From NCBI GenBank assembly GCA_013044425.1, contig JABEUK010000177.1, positions 1-6,599 on the forward strand: a DNA stretch of 6,599 nt. The letters run 5' to 3'. Each line of letters begins with the position of its first letter. The first letter of the stretch is position 1. The translations under genes and the position numbers were made by a program. Source of the DNA: Thermoplasmata archaeon (GTDB lineage Archaea; Thermoplasmatota; Thermoplasmata; Lutacidiplasmatales; UBA184). Of the stretch, positions 1 through 5,324 are shown in pieces. The notes under the pieces were generated by a model that saw only the letters and a list, made by a program, of their open reading frames with translations, ran no database searches and had not been told where the DNA came from.

Positions 1-2
1 AA

Positions 3-521
3 CGGTCGGGGACCCCGAGTGCCCGCCGGCACCTTCAACGGACCCGGCGACGCGAGGCCCACTTCCGCCGCCAGACCAACCCTTGCATCTCCAAGAGTAT
101 CGTCGCGCGAGCCGAAGACACGAAGCGCGCGGTCGCCCTCGAAGAGCTCGGGGGGATCCGCGAGCGGACCACGGTTCGGCGCTCCCAGCGGCGACGACAC
201 CTCTCGTGGAGCTTCCGCCAACTGCGGACTTTTGTCGAGTACAAGGCCGCAGCCAAGGGAGTTCCCGTGATCCTCGTGGACCCGAGGAACACGTCCCGCA
301 CCTGTCCCTCGTGCGGGACGGTAGACAAGAAGAACCGACCGGCGAGGGACGAGTTCCGATGCGTGTCGTGCGGCCTCGCTGGGCCGGCCGACCGGATCGC
401 CGCGGTGAACATCGCGGGGAGGGCCGGAGTCGACCGGCCTATCGTAGCGGGGAGTGAGGAGACGTGGGGACATGTTTCCGACCTCAGTTACAAGCCACCG
501 ATTTCAATCGGTGGTCGTTGA
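3..521 (+). CDS. tnpB: TnpB / OrfB of an IS200/IS605-type element, C-terminal part (5' end outside window)
   Basis: RNA-guided nuclease of the TnpB family, ancestor of Cas12, carried by IS200/IS605 and IS1341 elements. The frame is open from base 3 with no in-frame start before the GTG at 267, so the N-terminal half and the first RuvC Asp lie outside the window. Visible family features are the segment NPCISKSIVARAED (bases 78-119), the RuvC-II motif ALEELGGI with its Glu at 141-143, a zinc ribbon CPSCG (303-317) and CVSCG (360-374), and the RuvC-III Asp in ADRIAAVNI (390-392). The tail SYKPPISIGGR is the typical C-terminus of archaeal TnpB, where the protein end, the guide-RNA scaffold and the transposon right end coincide. 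Nothing visible is broken, so the nuclease may be intact. Whether a TnpA transposase accompanies it cannot be seen. Confidence 0.9.
   Translation, partial: RSGTPSARRHLQRTRRREAHFRRQTNPCISKSIVARAEDTKRAVALEELGGIRERTTVRRSQRRRHLSWSFRQLRTFVEYKAAAKGVPVILVDPRNTSRTCPSCGTVDKKNRPARDEFRCVSCGLAGPADRIAAVNIAGRAGVDRPIVAGSEETWGHVSDLSYKPPISIGGR
495..514 (+). repeat. Hairpin at the right end of the IS element
   Basis: Perfect inverted repeat CCACCGATT-tc-AATCGGTGG inside the last codons of tnpB. IS200/IS605 elements carry such a subterminal palindrome near the right end, and the 3' part of the TnpB guide RNA comes from this region. The element probably ends within a few bases after the TGA at 519-521. Family knowledge plus inference; the exact cleavage site cannot be fixed without an empty site. 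Confidence 0.7.
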
Positions 522-959
522 CGCCCCCTCCAGACTTCGGCGCAGGTTCTCGAAGAACCCCATCGCCTTACGCTCGACGGTTCCGCGGAACAAACGCTCG
601 CCTAGGGAGGCAACCGGACCCGCGAGTGTCGTCTCCGCTCGCCACCGAAGGGAGGTGAAATCATCGACCCTGGAGAGATCGATCAGAACCTCCGCATCGA
701 GCGTGCTTCCGAGGCCCCGACCGTGCAGAAGGACGACCAGCGAGCTCGGGGCTTCCCGGATCACGTACGTTCCCGTCAAGCGGAACGTTCCCTGCATGAT
801 CCCGATCCCGCTCGTCACTTCGCCCTCAAAATGCTGCGCGTCGACCGGTGTGAATCGGTGCCTGTCCTCAAGGCACGACAGGAGCGCCCGGGGATCCAGC
901 AGGAACCGCCAGACGCGGTCGACGGAGGACCTGATCCGGAACTCGCCCTCCAAGTGCAT
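504..959 (-). CDS. CoxG-like SRPBCC (START-fold) protein
   Basis: A 151-residue protein with the layout of the CoxG branch of the SRPBCC superfamily: MHLEGEFRI at the N-terminus, VWRFLLDP near residue 16-23, the central GEVTSGIGIMQGTF (residues 46-59), and the C-terminal amphipathic helix ending in MGFFENL. Family length is about 150, so it is full size. CoxG anchors or matures aerobic CO dehydrogenase in bacteria, but no CO dehydrogenase subunit is in this window, so here only a hydrophobic ligand or membrane role can be inferred. The ATG at 957-959 follows an in-frame stop at 981-983. It is the last gene of the minus-strand cluster. Its last residues (TTTD and the TGA stop) are encoded by the hairpin of the neighbouring IS element, so the original tail was probably replaced when the element inserted. 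Confidence 0.82.
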   Translation of the reverse strand: MHLEGEFRIRSSVDRVWRFLLDPRALLSCLEDRHRFTPVDAQHFEGEVTSGIGIMQGTFRLTGTYVIREAPSSLVVLLHGRGLGSTLDAEVLIDLSRVDDFTSLRWRAETTLAGPVASLGERLFRGTVERKAMGFFENLRRSLEGASTTTD

Positions 960-980
960 CGCGTCCTTGTCTCCGGTTAC

Positions 981-1115
981 CTACGCGAGGTGCTCTCCAA
1001 GGGAACGCACGGGATCGGCCGCCAGCGATGTGCCGCCGGGAGACCAGCGGACGGATACTCGGGCGGCTCCCGTCGGGAGAAACCGTGCTCGTGCCGCGCC
1101 ATCTCCAGAATCCAT
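981..1115 (-). CDS. Possible 44-residue hypothetical protein in the gap between the SQR-like gene and coxG-like gene
   Basis: ATG at 1113-1115, stop 981-983. It fits inside the 181-base gap of the cluster, starting 25 bases after the SQR-like gene and ending 21 bases before the CoxG-like gene. The product is basic and alanine/glycine/serine-rich, beginning MDSGDGAARARF, with no domain, membrane segment or motif I recognise. No clear ribosome-binding site precedes it, and third-position GC (about 64 percent by my count) is lower than in the neighbouring genes. It could equally be untranslated spacer; only its position in the operon speaks for it. Confidence 0.22.
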   Translation of the reverse strand: MDSGDGAARARFLPTGAARVSVRWSPGGTSLAADPVRSLGEHLA

Positions 1116-1140
1116 CGACCCGGGAGTTAGAGTTCCGTTT

Positions 1141-2292
1141 TCAGCGGTGAAGAAGCTGCAACAGGGCAGTGGAGAACGCTTCCTTGGCGTCTCGGTGCTG
1201 GGGAGACGGCGGTTCGAAACGGACATGGGGAGCCGGCGTCTCGAAGAAGCGGCCCGACGCGTAGGCGGCTTCTCCGCCGCCGACCTCGACATAGCAGAAT
1301 CCCTCACCCTCGAATTCCCCTTCACCTCGCTCCCCCCGGATCTCGGCCGCGATGTTCGTGGCAACGGTGACGCCCTCTTGGAGCGCAAAGACCCCCGCCA
1401 TCGGTAGGAACAGGCCGTTGTGCAGCGGGATCGACACGAGGTCGCCCACCGCGTAGACTCCCGGAAACCGGGTCGCGAGAGTCCCGGGGTCGACCGAGAC
1501 CCACCCGGACGAATCCGTGAGGCCAGCTTCCCGTACCGGGGCAGGGGCCACGTGCGGGGGAACCCCCACGAGGACATCGTAGTCGGCGTCGTCGATCTCG
1601 AACCATACCCTGCGCTTCTCGGGGTCGACCTTGAGCACCATGTGTTCGGTGTAGTAGTCGATCCCGCGGTCCGCGAGCATCCGCACGACCTCCTTTCCGA
1701 CGGTTTCCCCCGCTGCGGCCATGGGCTGCCACTCCGGCGTGTAGAGCGAGACCGACACCTTCTCCCGGACACCGTTCGTCCTAAGCAACCAGTCGATCAG
1801 GAAGGCCGTCTCGTACGGCGCCGCCGGACACTTGAACGGAGTGCGAGCCACCAGGACGACCACCCGTCCCTCCTTGAGGTCGGCCAATGCCCCCTGCAGC
1901 CTCTGCGCCCCTTCCGCATCGTAGAGGTTGAACGCGGCCTCGGGAAACCCGGGAATCTGGCCGGGGTCCAGCTCTGCACCCATGGCGAGCACAAGGTAAT
2001 CCCCCGCAAATTTGCCCGCGGACGTCTCCACCGTCCGGGTTCTCGGGTCGATCCGAACGACCTTTCCGTGGACGAACTCGACACCCTGCCCCGCGACCGA
2101 CGAGAGCTTCCCTTCGGGAGCCGCCGCCCGCTTTCCGGTCATCACGTCCAGGTTGAAGGCGCAGAGTCGTAGAGTATCGTGGCGGTCGATCAGGACTACC
2201 CGGTGCTCCGACGGCAACCGGGAACGGAGTTCCGACGCTGCCGTCAGCCCACCGTAGCCCGCGCCCAGGACCAGCACCGTGCGTCCCGTCAC
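1141..2292 (-). CDS. sqr: Sulfide:quinone oxidoreductase-like FAD flavoprotein
   Basis: A 383-residue two-dinucleotide-binding-domain flavoprotein of the SQR/FCSD/NDH-2 superfamily. SQR oxidises sulfide to polysulfide at the membrane and passes electrons to quinone. An N-terminal FAD motif VLVLGAGYGG lies at residues 6-15, ending the fold with VVLID (32-36). The second FAD contact GVYAVGDL is at 278-285. FKCPAAPYE places Cys155 in the position of the first redox Cys, and GFCYVEVGGGEAA places Cys333 in the position of the second, matching the SQR disulfide pair. The third Cys of classical SQRs near residue 125 is absent. No strong membrane helix is evident; the amphipathic C-terminus (AFSTALLQLL) may dock to the membrane. 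The GTG start at 2290-2292 overlaps the stop of the upstream dsrE-like gene as GTGA. The frame could be extended to an upstream GTG or ATG, but the FAD fold begins right at this GTG. An NADH-linked or persulfide reaction is the main alternative. Confidence 0.85.
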   Translation of the reverse strand: MTGRTVLVLGAGYGGLTAASELRSRLPSEHRVVLIDRHDTLRLCAFNLDVMTGKRAAAPEGKLSSVAGQGVEFVHGKVVRIDPRTRTVETSAGKFAGDYLVLAMGAELDPGQIPGFPEAAFNLYDAEGAQRLQGALADLKEGRVVVLVARTPFKCPAAPYETAFLIDWLLRTNGVREKVSVSLYTPEWQPMAAAGETVGKEVVRMLADRGIDYYTEHMVLKVDPEKRRVWFEIDDADYDVLVGVPPHVAPAPVREAGLTDSSGWVSVDPGTLATRFPGVYAVGDLVSIPLHNGLFLPMAGVFALQEGVTVATNIAAEIRGERGEGEFEGEGFCYVEVGGGEAAYASGRFFETPAPHVRFEPPSPQHRDAKEAFSTALLQLLHR

Positions 2293-2678
2293 CCGAACGT
2301 CACCACCCGATCGGCCTCTTCGGTTAGTCGGACGAGGGTATCCATCGTGGACATCGGGCAGCTCTCCGCAGCGTTCATCTTCCGCAAGCGAAGGCAGGTT
2401 CCGCAACTCAGCACCTCGCCGCCCAAGTCGACGAACCGGCCCAGGATCTTCCGCACGTCGAACTGACCGCTGTCGAGCCCCTCGATTTCGACCGCCGGCC
2501 CCAGCAAGAAGACCGAGACTCGGTGGCCCTTCGACACCGCCGCGCTCGCGAAGCGAAGTGCGTTCCAGACCGTCTCGGGATCCTTGCTGTTGATGATGAC
2601 GGCGTACGTCTTTCCGGGCCGTCCCGAAACGGCGGTATCGTCGTCCTCTCCTTCGCGCTGATCTTCTCTCTTCACCAT
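2289..2678 (-). CDS. DsrE-family sulfur carrier / sulfurtransferase-like protein
   Basis: A 129-residue cytoplasmic protein of the DsrE/DsrF-like family, whose members bind persulfide on cysteines and relay sulfur. After a charged, probably disordered leader (residues 1-22), the Rossmann-like core starts with KTYAVIINSKDPE, followed by the strand RVSVFLLGPAVE (53-64). The family signature LSCGTCLRLR puts Cys92 and Cys95 in a CxxC, and SCPMSTMDTL adds Cys107; the protein ends with ADRVVTFG, as usual for the family. The start ATG at 2676-2678 is preceded by GGAG fused to the stop of the padR-like gene (TGA-GGAG-ACA-ATG), and its own stop overlaps the start of the SQR-like gene by four bases. 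Tight coupling with an SQR suggests that it accepts the sulfane sulfur the flavoprotein makes. The partner assignment is inference. Confidence 0.88.
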   Translation of the reverse strand: MVKREDQREGEDDDTAVSGRPGKTYAVIINSKDPETVWNALRFASAAVSKGHRVSVFLLGPAVEIEGLDSGQFDVRKILGRFVDLGGEVLSCGTCLRLRKMNAAESCPMSTMDTLVRLTEEADRVVTFG

Positions 2679-2688
2679 TGTCTCCTCA
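2676..2688 (-). promoter_or_regulatory. Ribosome-binding site coupling padR-like and dsrE-like genes
   Basis: On the minus strand the stop codon TGA runs straight into GGAG, then ACA and the ATG of the dsrE-like gene. The Shine-Dalgarno element touches the upstream stop codon, which points to translational coupling and supports this ATG as the true start. Confidence 0.7.
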
Positions 2689-3075
2689 CAACCGTTGCCA
2701 GAGACCCATGAGCGCCCGGACCTGCTCTCGGCCCTCCGAGCGCAACTTCTCCCACTCCCGCATGCATCGATGTCCTTCGGGAGTCAGGGAATACGGCCGA
2801 GCACGACCTCGACCGCGAGGCGAACGGACCACGAATCCCCGCTCCTCCAGCCGCCGCAGCGTCGGATAGATCGCCGCCGGCCCGGGCGTCCAGCCCCCCT
2901 CGGTACGGCGGCCGACTTCTTTGAGAAGCTCGAAGCCGGTCCGGGACTCCCCTTCGAGCAGTCGAAGCAACACGGGCCGGAGGAGTCCGGCCGGAACGAA
3001 CCGGACTCGGAAAGGTCCGCAGCAACATTCCCGGGAGTCTCTGTCAGGGAACGGTGTCTGAAGTGACTTCGGCAT
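2686..3075 (-). CDS. PadR-family winged-helix transcriptional regulator
   Basis: A 129-residue DNA-binding protein. Residues from about 28 show the PadR winged helix: VPAGLLRPVLLRLLEGESRTGFELLKEV, then GWTPGPAAIYPTLRRLEERGFV with the recognition helix and the beta wing containing the basic SPRGRGRARPYSLTPEG. The C-terminal helix (CMREWEKLRSEGREQ onward) is the usual dimerisation element, in the short form of PadR-like repressors. Unusual is a run of three cysteines at residues 17-19 (RECCCGPF) just before the fold, which could bind metal or sense thiol or sulfide state. ATG at 3073-3075 is preceded by AAGGTGGGAG. The first 32 bases overlap the end of the upstream small gene in another frame. 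It probably represses its own operon through the palindrome at 3278-3291; that link is inferred from position. Confidence 0.9.
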   Translation of the reverse strand: MPKSLQTPFPDRDSRECCCGPFRVRFVPAGLLRPVLLRLLEGESRTGFELLKEVGRRTEGGWTPGPAAIYPTLRRLEERGFVVRSPRGRGRARPYSLTPEGHRCMREWEKLRSEGREQVRALMGLWQRL

Positions 3076-3277
3076 CTCCCACCTTGGATTCCGGAGACTT
3101 CCCGCGGGTCCGGGTCAACCGGAGCTCCATTCGCTCGACCTCATGCTTCAGGTCGGAGAGATACTCTTCCATGTCCTCCGGTTCCAGGTCATGAAAATGT
3201 CCGGCCCGACCCCGGCCGACGCCCATCCCCAAAGCTCCGCAACCGAACCCCCCCGCGCATCCGCATCGCGCGCACAT
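3044..3277 (-). CDS. Small Cys-rich coiled-coil protein (DUF5320-like), first gene of the operon
   Basis: A 77-residue protein beginning MCARCGCAGGFGCG, with cysteines at 2, 5, 7 and 13, followed by a Gly/Met/Arg-rich stretch (GALGMGVGRGRAGHFHD). Residues 33-57 (EDMEEYLSDLKHEVERMELRL and onward) form a heptad-like helix, so a coiled coil is likely. This layout of a glycine-rich head and a short coiled coil resembles the DUF5320 type of small archaeal proteins often found near redox regulators; the resemblance is from memory of the family style, not a search. The CxxCxC head could bind a metal or an iron-sulfur cluster. It starts the operon with no leader beyond the palindrome and overlaps the padR-like gene by 32 bases, which suggests joint expression and perhaps a joint sensory role. 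Confidence 0.72.
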   Translation of the reverse strand: MCARCGCAGGFGCGALGMGVGRGRAGHFHDLEPEDMEEYLSDLKHEVERMELRLTRTRGKSPESKVGDAEVTSDTVP

Positions 3278-3291
3278 TATCAGGCCTGATA
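3278..3291 (-). promoter_or_regulatory. Perfect palindrome, likely operator of the sulfur operon
   Basis: TATCAGGCCTGATA is a 14-bp perfect palindrome that touches the ATG at 3275-3277 and lies between that ATG and the TATA-like box at 3299-3310. A dimeric repressor bound here would block the polymerase at the start site, so the PadR-like protein encoded one gene downstream is the obvious candidate. The sequence shows the palindrome; the binding partner is inference. Confidence 0.6.
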
Positions 3292-3298
3292 TCGTAGC

Positions 3299-3310
3299 GG
3301 ATACTTATCC
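3299..3310 (-). promoter_or_regulatory. TATA-like promoter element of the sulfur operon
   Basis: On the minus strand the sequence reads GGATAAGTATCC, an AT-rich island in a GC-rich spacer, centred about 27 bases before the ATG at 3277. This is the archaeal TATA-to-start distance, so the transcript would be leaderless or nearly so. The element is itself an inverted repeat (GGATA-ct-TATCC) and could serve either strand. Confidence 0.55.
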
Positions 3311-3475
3311 TCTTGTGCGCCCCGGACACGGTGAACGACCTTCTCGTGAAGGACCGGGGCACCCCGACTCCCGGCTGAACCGGCGGGTCGGTGCCGCCGG
3401 CTGGCGGTGCCAAGGAGGGTTCAGTCGATCCCCCGGCGCCCCGGGTGTCGTCCCTCACGAACCACCGCATGCTGA
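3311..3475. other. Spacer between the operon promoter and the Ig-like gene remnant
   Basis: No defensible gene. It holds a 15-codon plus-strand frame from GTG 3331 (stop 3376-3378), a GC hairpin CCGGCGG/CCGCCGG (3380-3386 and 3394-3400), and an open minus-strand frame that runs across the area without domain similarity. It may be eroded sequence of the gene remnant that follows. Confidence 0.4.
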
Positions 3476-3791
3476 GTCCCGCGGTACCCCAACCATCGAG
3501 CCAGGTCGTCGAGCCCAACGACTGTGTTGCACTTCCGGGCCAGCGGGTCTTGGATGGTCACCACCAAGAATCCATCCGGGTGACCCGACCCCGACGGCGA
3601 TCGGAACGGTCACGGCCGGCGCGTCGGGAGCGGCCTCCTACACATGGACTCCAACCCTCAACGGAGACTACGTCGTCTATGCGGCTACGGGCGCGTGCGA
3701 GAGCGGCAACATCGCCATCAGTGTGACATACGACCAGCTCATGGCCATGGCCGGTCGGTGCTCCGAACTGCGGGCGCTCGGCTCGTGGTAG
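3476..3791 (+). pseudogene. Frameshifted remnant of an Ig-like / surface-protein domain
   Basis: Two adjoining plus-strand frames read as one beta-sandwich segment if one G is removed from the GGG at 3578-3580. The first frame (3476-3580) ends in FRASGSWMVTTKNPSG and meets TGA at 3581. The second continues with GDPTPTAIGTVTAG, ASYTWTPTLNGDYVVYAA and ESGNIAISVTYD, stopping with TAG at 3789-3791. The alternating hydrophobic pattern, the TWTP..NGDYVVYA strand pair and the Thr/Ser/Gly richness are typical of bacterial-Ig-like or PKD-like repeats of secreted archaeal proteins. Codons in both parts are GC-rich at position three, so both were coding. No start, signal peptide or membrane anchor remains and upstream frames do not connect, so I call it a decayed C-terminal fragment. 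A sequencing error at the G run would explain only the one shift. Confidence 0.55.
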
Positions 3792-3800
3792 GGCACTACC
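3787..3800. repeat. Short hairpin containing both convergent stop codons
   Basis: GGTAG-ggca-CTACC. The left arm holds the TAG of the Ig-like remnant and the right arm holds the complement of the mscS-like TAG (3796-3798). Only five base pairs and no T tract, so it is a weak candidate for a shared 3' end structure. Confidence 0.3.
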
Positions 3801-4725
3801 CAGGGGGCCGGACCGGCGTGGGAGCGTCGATCCCACGGACGACGCGGATGGTGGCCAAGAGGATCTCACTGCGCGGGGATTCCTCCATGTTGCCATGGCA
3901 GAGCGCGTCCACGGAGACGACCAGCGTGGACTGATTCGCCTGGTTCAGGAGGACCCGTACGGAATCCGGTCGAGAGACGCAGGGGCTCGCGCGCACGGCC
4001 CTAGCAATCTGCTCGAGTGCGAGCTCGGGGTCGACCCTCACGGGTAGTTCGTACTTCGCACGTACCCACCGCTCGGGAAGATCATGGGATATGATGGCCG
4101 ACTGAATCAGGATGCTGTTCGGCACTTTGAATGTCGATCCGTCATCGGTGCGCAGCACGGAATAGATGAGACTGAGGTCGATCACCGTTCCGGTGTACCC
4201 CGGCACGAGCGTGTCCTGGGAGTAGAACTTCGGCGGGTACGCGGGCGCGAGGAGGCCATACTGCCACGTCACGATCGTGACCCGATCTCCGGGCTGTAGC
4301 GGGCGCACGAGCAGGAGCGTGACCCCCGCAATCAGGTTGGAGAGCACCGTTTGCGATGCGAGTCCCAGCACCAGGCCCGCGAAGGTTCCCCCGGCGAGGA
4401 GCGCGAGTCCGTTGACCCCCGCGACCGCGAGCAGAACGAGCGCGAGGGTCGTGTACGCCACCAGCCGGTAGATAGTGAGCACGAGGGAGGCGCGCCGGAG
4501 GTCCATCGTCCGTCGCGCGGCCCGCTCGATCACCCGCCCGATCAGCAAGAGAGCGGTCGCACCGAGGACGGCGGCGATCAGGACATGGACGATGGTGAGT
4601 AGGTCTAGGGGAACAATCCCCAGGGTGTCGATGGCCAGGAAGAGGCCCACCCCGAGAGCCACCAGCCCCACGACGACCAGGACGCCCGTCGCTGCGACTA
4701 GATGCTCACGATCCTTCAGGTCCAT
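3796..4725 (-). CDS. mscS: MscS-family mechanosensitive ion channel
   Basis: A 309-residue membrane protein. Helices are predicted at residues about 9-32, 43-63 and 84-103. The glycine/alanine-rich pore helix LALLAGGTFAGLVLGLASQ (107-125) follows, then TVLSNLIAGVTLLLVRPLQPGDRV (126-149), the signature entry to the MscS beta domain. The beta domain continues with GTVIDLSLIYSVLRTDDG and KVPNSIL (200-206), and an alpha/beta cytoplasmic cage runs to the end. Such channels open under membrane tension and release solutes on osmotic downshift. Between DRVTI and GTVIDL lies an extra stretch of about 25 residues rich in Tyr and Pro (152-176), longer than the usual turn there. ATG at 4723-4725 has no Shine-Dalgarno in front, which fits a short-leader transcript. 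It stands alone, tail to tail with the Ig-like remnant. Confidence 0.92.
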   Translation of the reverse strand: MDLKDREHLVAATGVLVVVGLVALGVGLFLAIDTLGIVPLDLLTIVHVLIAAVLGATALLLIGRVIERAARRTMDLRRASLVLTIYRLVAYTTLALVLLAVAGVNGLALLAGGTFAGLVLGLASQTVLSNLIAGVTLLLVRPLQPGDRVTIVTWQYGLLAPAYPPKFYSQDTLVPGYTGTVIDLSLIYSVLRTDDGSTFKVPNSILIQSAIISHDLPERWVRAKYELPVRVDPELALEQIARAVRASPCVSRPDSVRVLLNQANQSTLVVSVDALCHGNMEESPRSEILLATIRVVRGIDAPTPVRPPG

Positions 4726-5074
4726 GGGGGGTGCAGGCCGCGAAAACTCAAGTCGTCTAGCCTAGAGCGTCGAGGGCGAGCTCACAAAGGTAGCGGGGCC
4801 GAATCCCCGCGCGGCCCAGCCGGCCCTGGGCGATGTGGCCGCTCCATTCGAGCGAGGGATGATCGCGTCGCCTCTCCCGGAAGAGGCAACTCCGCCCCAC
4901 GGCCCGACCACGGGGAAGTACTCGCGCCATGCCGGGCGACCCCCTACGGCGACGGGCATTTGCGGGAGGACTGAGGGAACCCCTGGCCCGGCCACCGCCG
5001 ACCCGTAGTACCCGCGGTAGCCGGGCGTCTCTCCAGGTCTCTCTGTCGCGCACCCACCGCCCGGGGGGACCTCC

Positions 5075-5105
5075 CTCTCCGAGCGCGCGCCCGGAGAGCG
5101 CTCGG
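5075..5105. repeat. Two mutually exclusive hairpins
   Basis: CTCTCCG (5075-5081) can pair with CGGAGAG (5092-5098), while CCGAGCGC (5079-5086) can pair with GCGCTCGG (5098-5105). The two stems share bases, so only one can form at a time. In such GC-rich sequence this can be chance. Confidence 0.35.
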
Positions 5106-5189
5106 CATCTGCGGGAGCCTCGGTCGGACACGCGACGAGAGTCGATTCAAGCACCAACACGGATAAGCACGGGTCGATTGGGGTGTCAT

Positions 5190-5194
5190 GGAGG
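5190..5194 (+). promoter_or_regulatory. Strong Shine-Dalgarno before the 41-residue ORF
   Basis: GGAGG lies four bases before the ATG at 5199-5201 and matches the archaeal 16S 3' end. It is the main reason to believe the short ORF is translated and to choose this ATG. Confidence 0.55.
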
Positions 5195-5198
5195 GCAG

Positions 5199-5324
5199 AT
5201 GAAGCCGACGAACCGGGATACCCTGCTGGCCACCCTCTGGCTCGGTCTCCTCATTATTCTCGTGGCCGGGCGGATGAAGGTACATCGGCGCTGGCCCGCT
5301 CGCCGCATCCGGTCCCACTCCTGA
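5199..5324 (+). CDS. 41-residue single-pass membrane protein, unknown function
   Basis: MKPTNRDTLLATLWLGLL begins a protein with one hydrophobic helix (about residues 9-24, ending LIILVAG) followed by a strongly basic tail with eight Arg/Lys in the last 17 residues (MKVHRRW, ARRIRSHS). By the positive-inside rule the tail should be cytoplasmic. A clean GGAGG stands four bases upstream. A four-codon frame (ATG 5188, stop overlapping this ATG as ATGA) precedes it, probably by chance. No family recognised; stress-linked or assembly-factor micro-membrane proteins look like this, but nothing here shows a function. It lies over the far end of the minus-strand coding-like frame at 5369-5497 without overlapping its best part. 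Confidence 0.5.
   Translation: MKPTNRDTLLATLWLGLLIILVAGRMKVHRRWPARRIRSHS

Larger units (their letters stand above)
4726..5198. other. Hairpin-rich intergenic stretch, no defended gene
   Basis: 473 bases with no recognisable protein, tRNA or known RNA. Perfect short hairpins: TCTAG-c-CTAGA (4756-4766), GCGGGG-6-CCCCGC (4793-4810), GCCCAG-6-CTGGGC (4814-4831), GCCTCT-6-AGAGGC (4870-4887), and two overlapping ones at 5075-5105. Long minus-strand frames exist here (for example 4762-5160, glycine/proline-rich, no domain), but high GC makes chance open frames common. I looked for RNase P RNA and SRP RNA signatures on both strands and did not find a full set. It may hold a structured RNA or decayed genes. 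Confidence 0.45.

Noticed and set aside
454..1407. 317-codon plus-strand open frame
   Set aside because: Antisense to the CoxG-like and SQR-like genes, Arg/Ser/Pro-rich and without domains: a shadow frame of high-GC genes.
1420..2172. 250-codon plus-strand open frame
   Set aside because: It lies entirely antisense to the SQR-like gene, whose motifs are clear; the composition is shadow-like.
3331..3378. 15-codon plus-strand frame from GTG
   Set aside because: Too short, no ribosome site, no homology that can be judged.
3189..3518. 109-codon minus-strand frame over the operon promoter
   Set aside because: It would run through the TATA-like box and palindrome and overlap the small Cys protein in another frame; no domain seen.
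4870..4892. SRP RNA helix-8-like CCCGGAAG motif
   Set aside because: The flanking bases form a plain GCCTCT/AGAGGC hairpin and lack the paired internal loops of helix 8.
4762..5160. 132-codon minus-strand open frame (and an overlapping 124-codon one) as a protein gene
   Set aside because: Glycine/proline/serine-rich product with no domain, only moderate third-position GC bias, and equally long frames overlap it. High GC explains such open frames.
4883..5204. RNase P RNA, from GAGGCAACTCCGCCC near 4883 and AGATGAAG near 5197
   Set aside because: Only loose matches to two conserved regions. The second is better explained as the start region of the 41-residue ORF, and the other conserved RNase P segments were not found.
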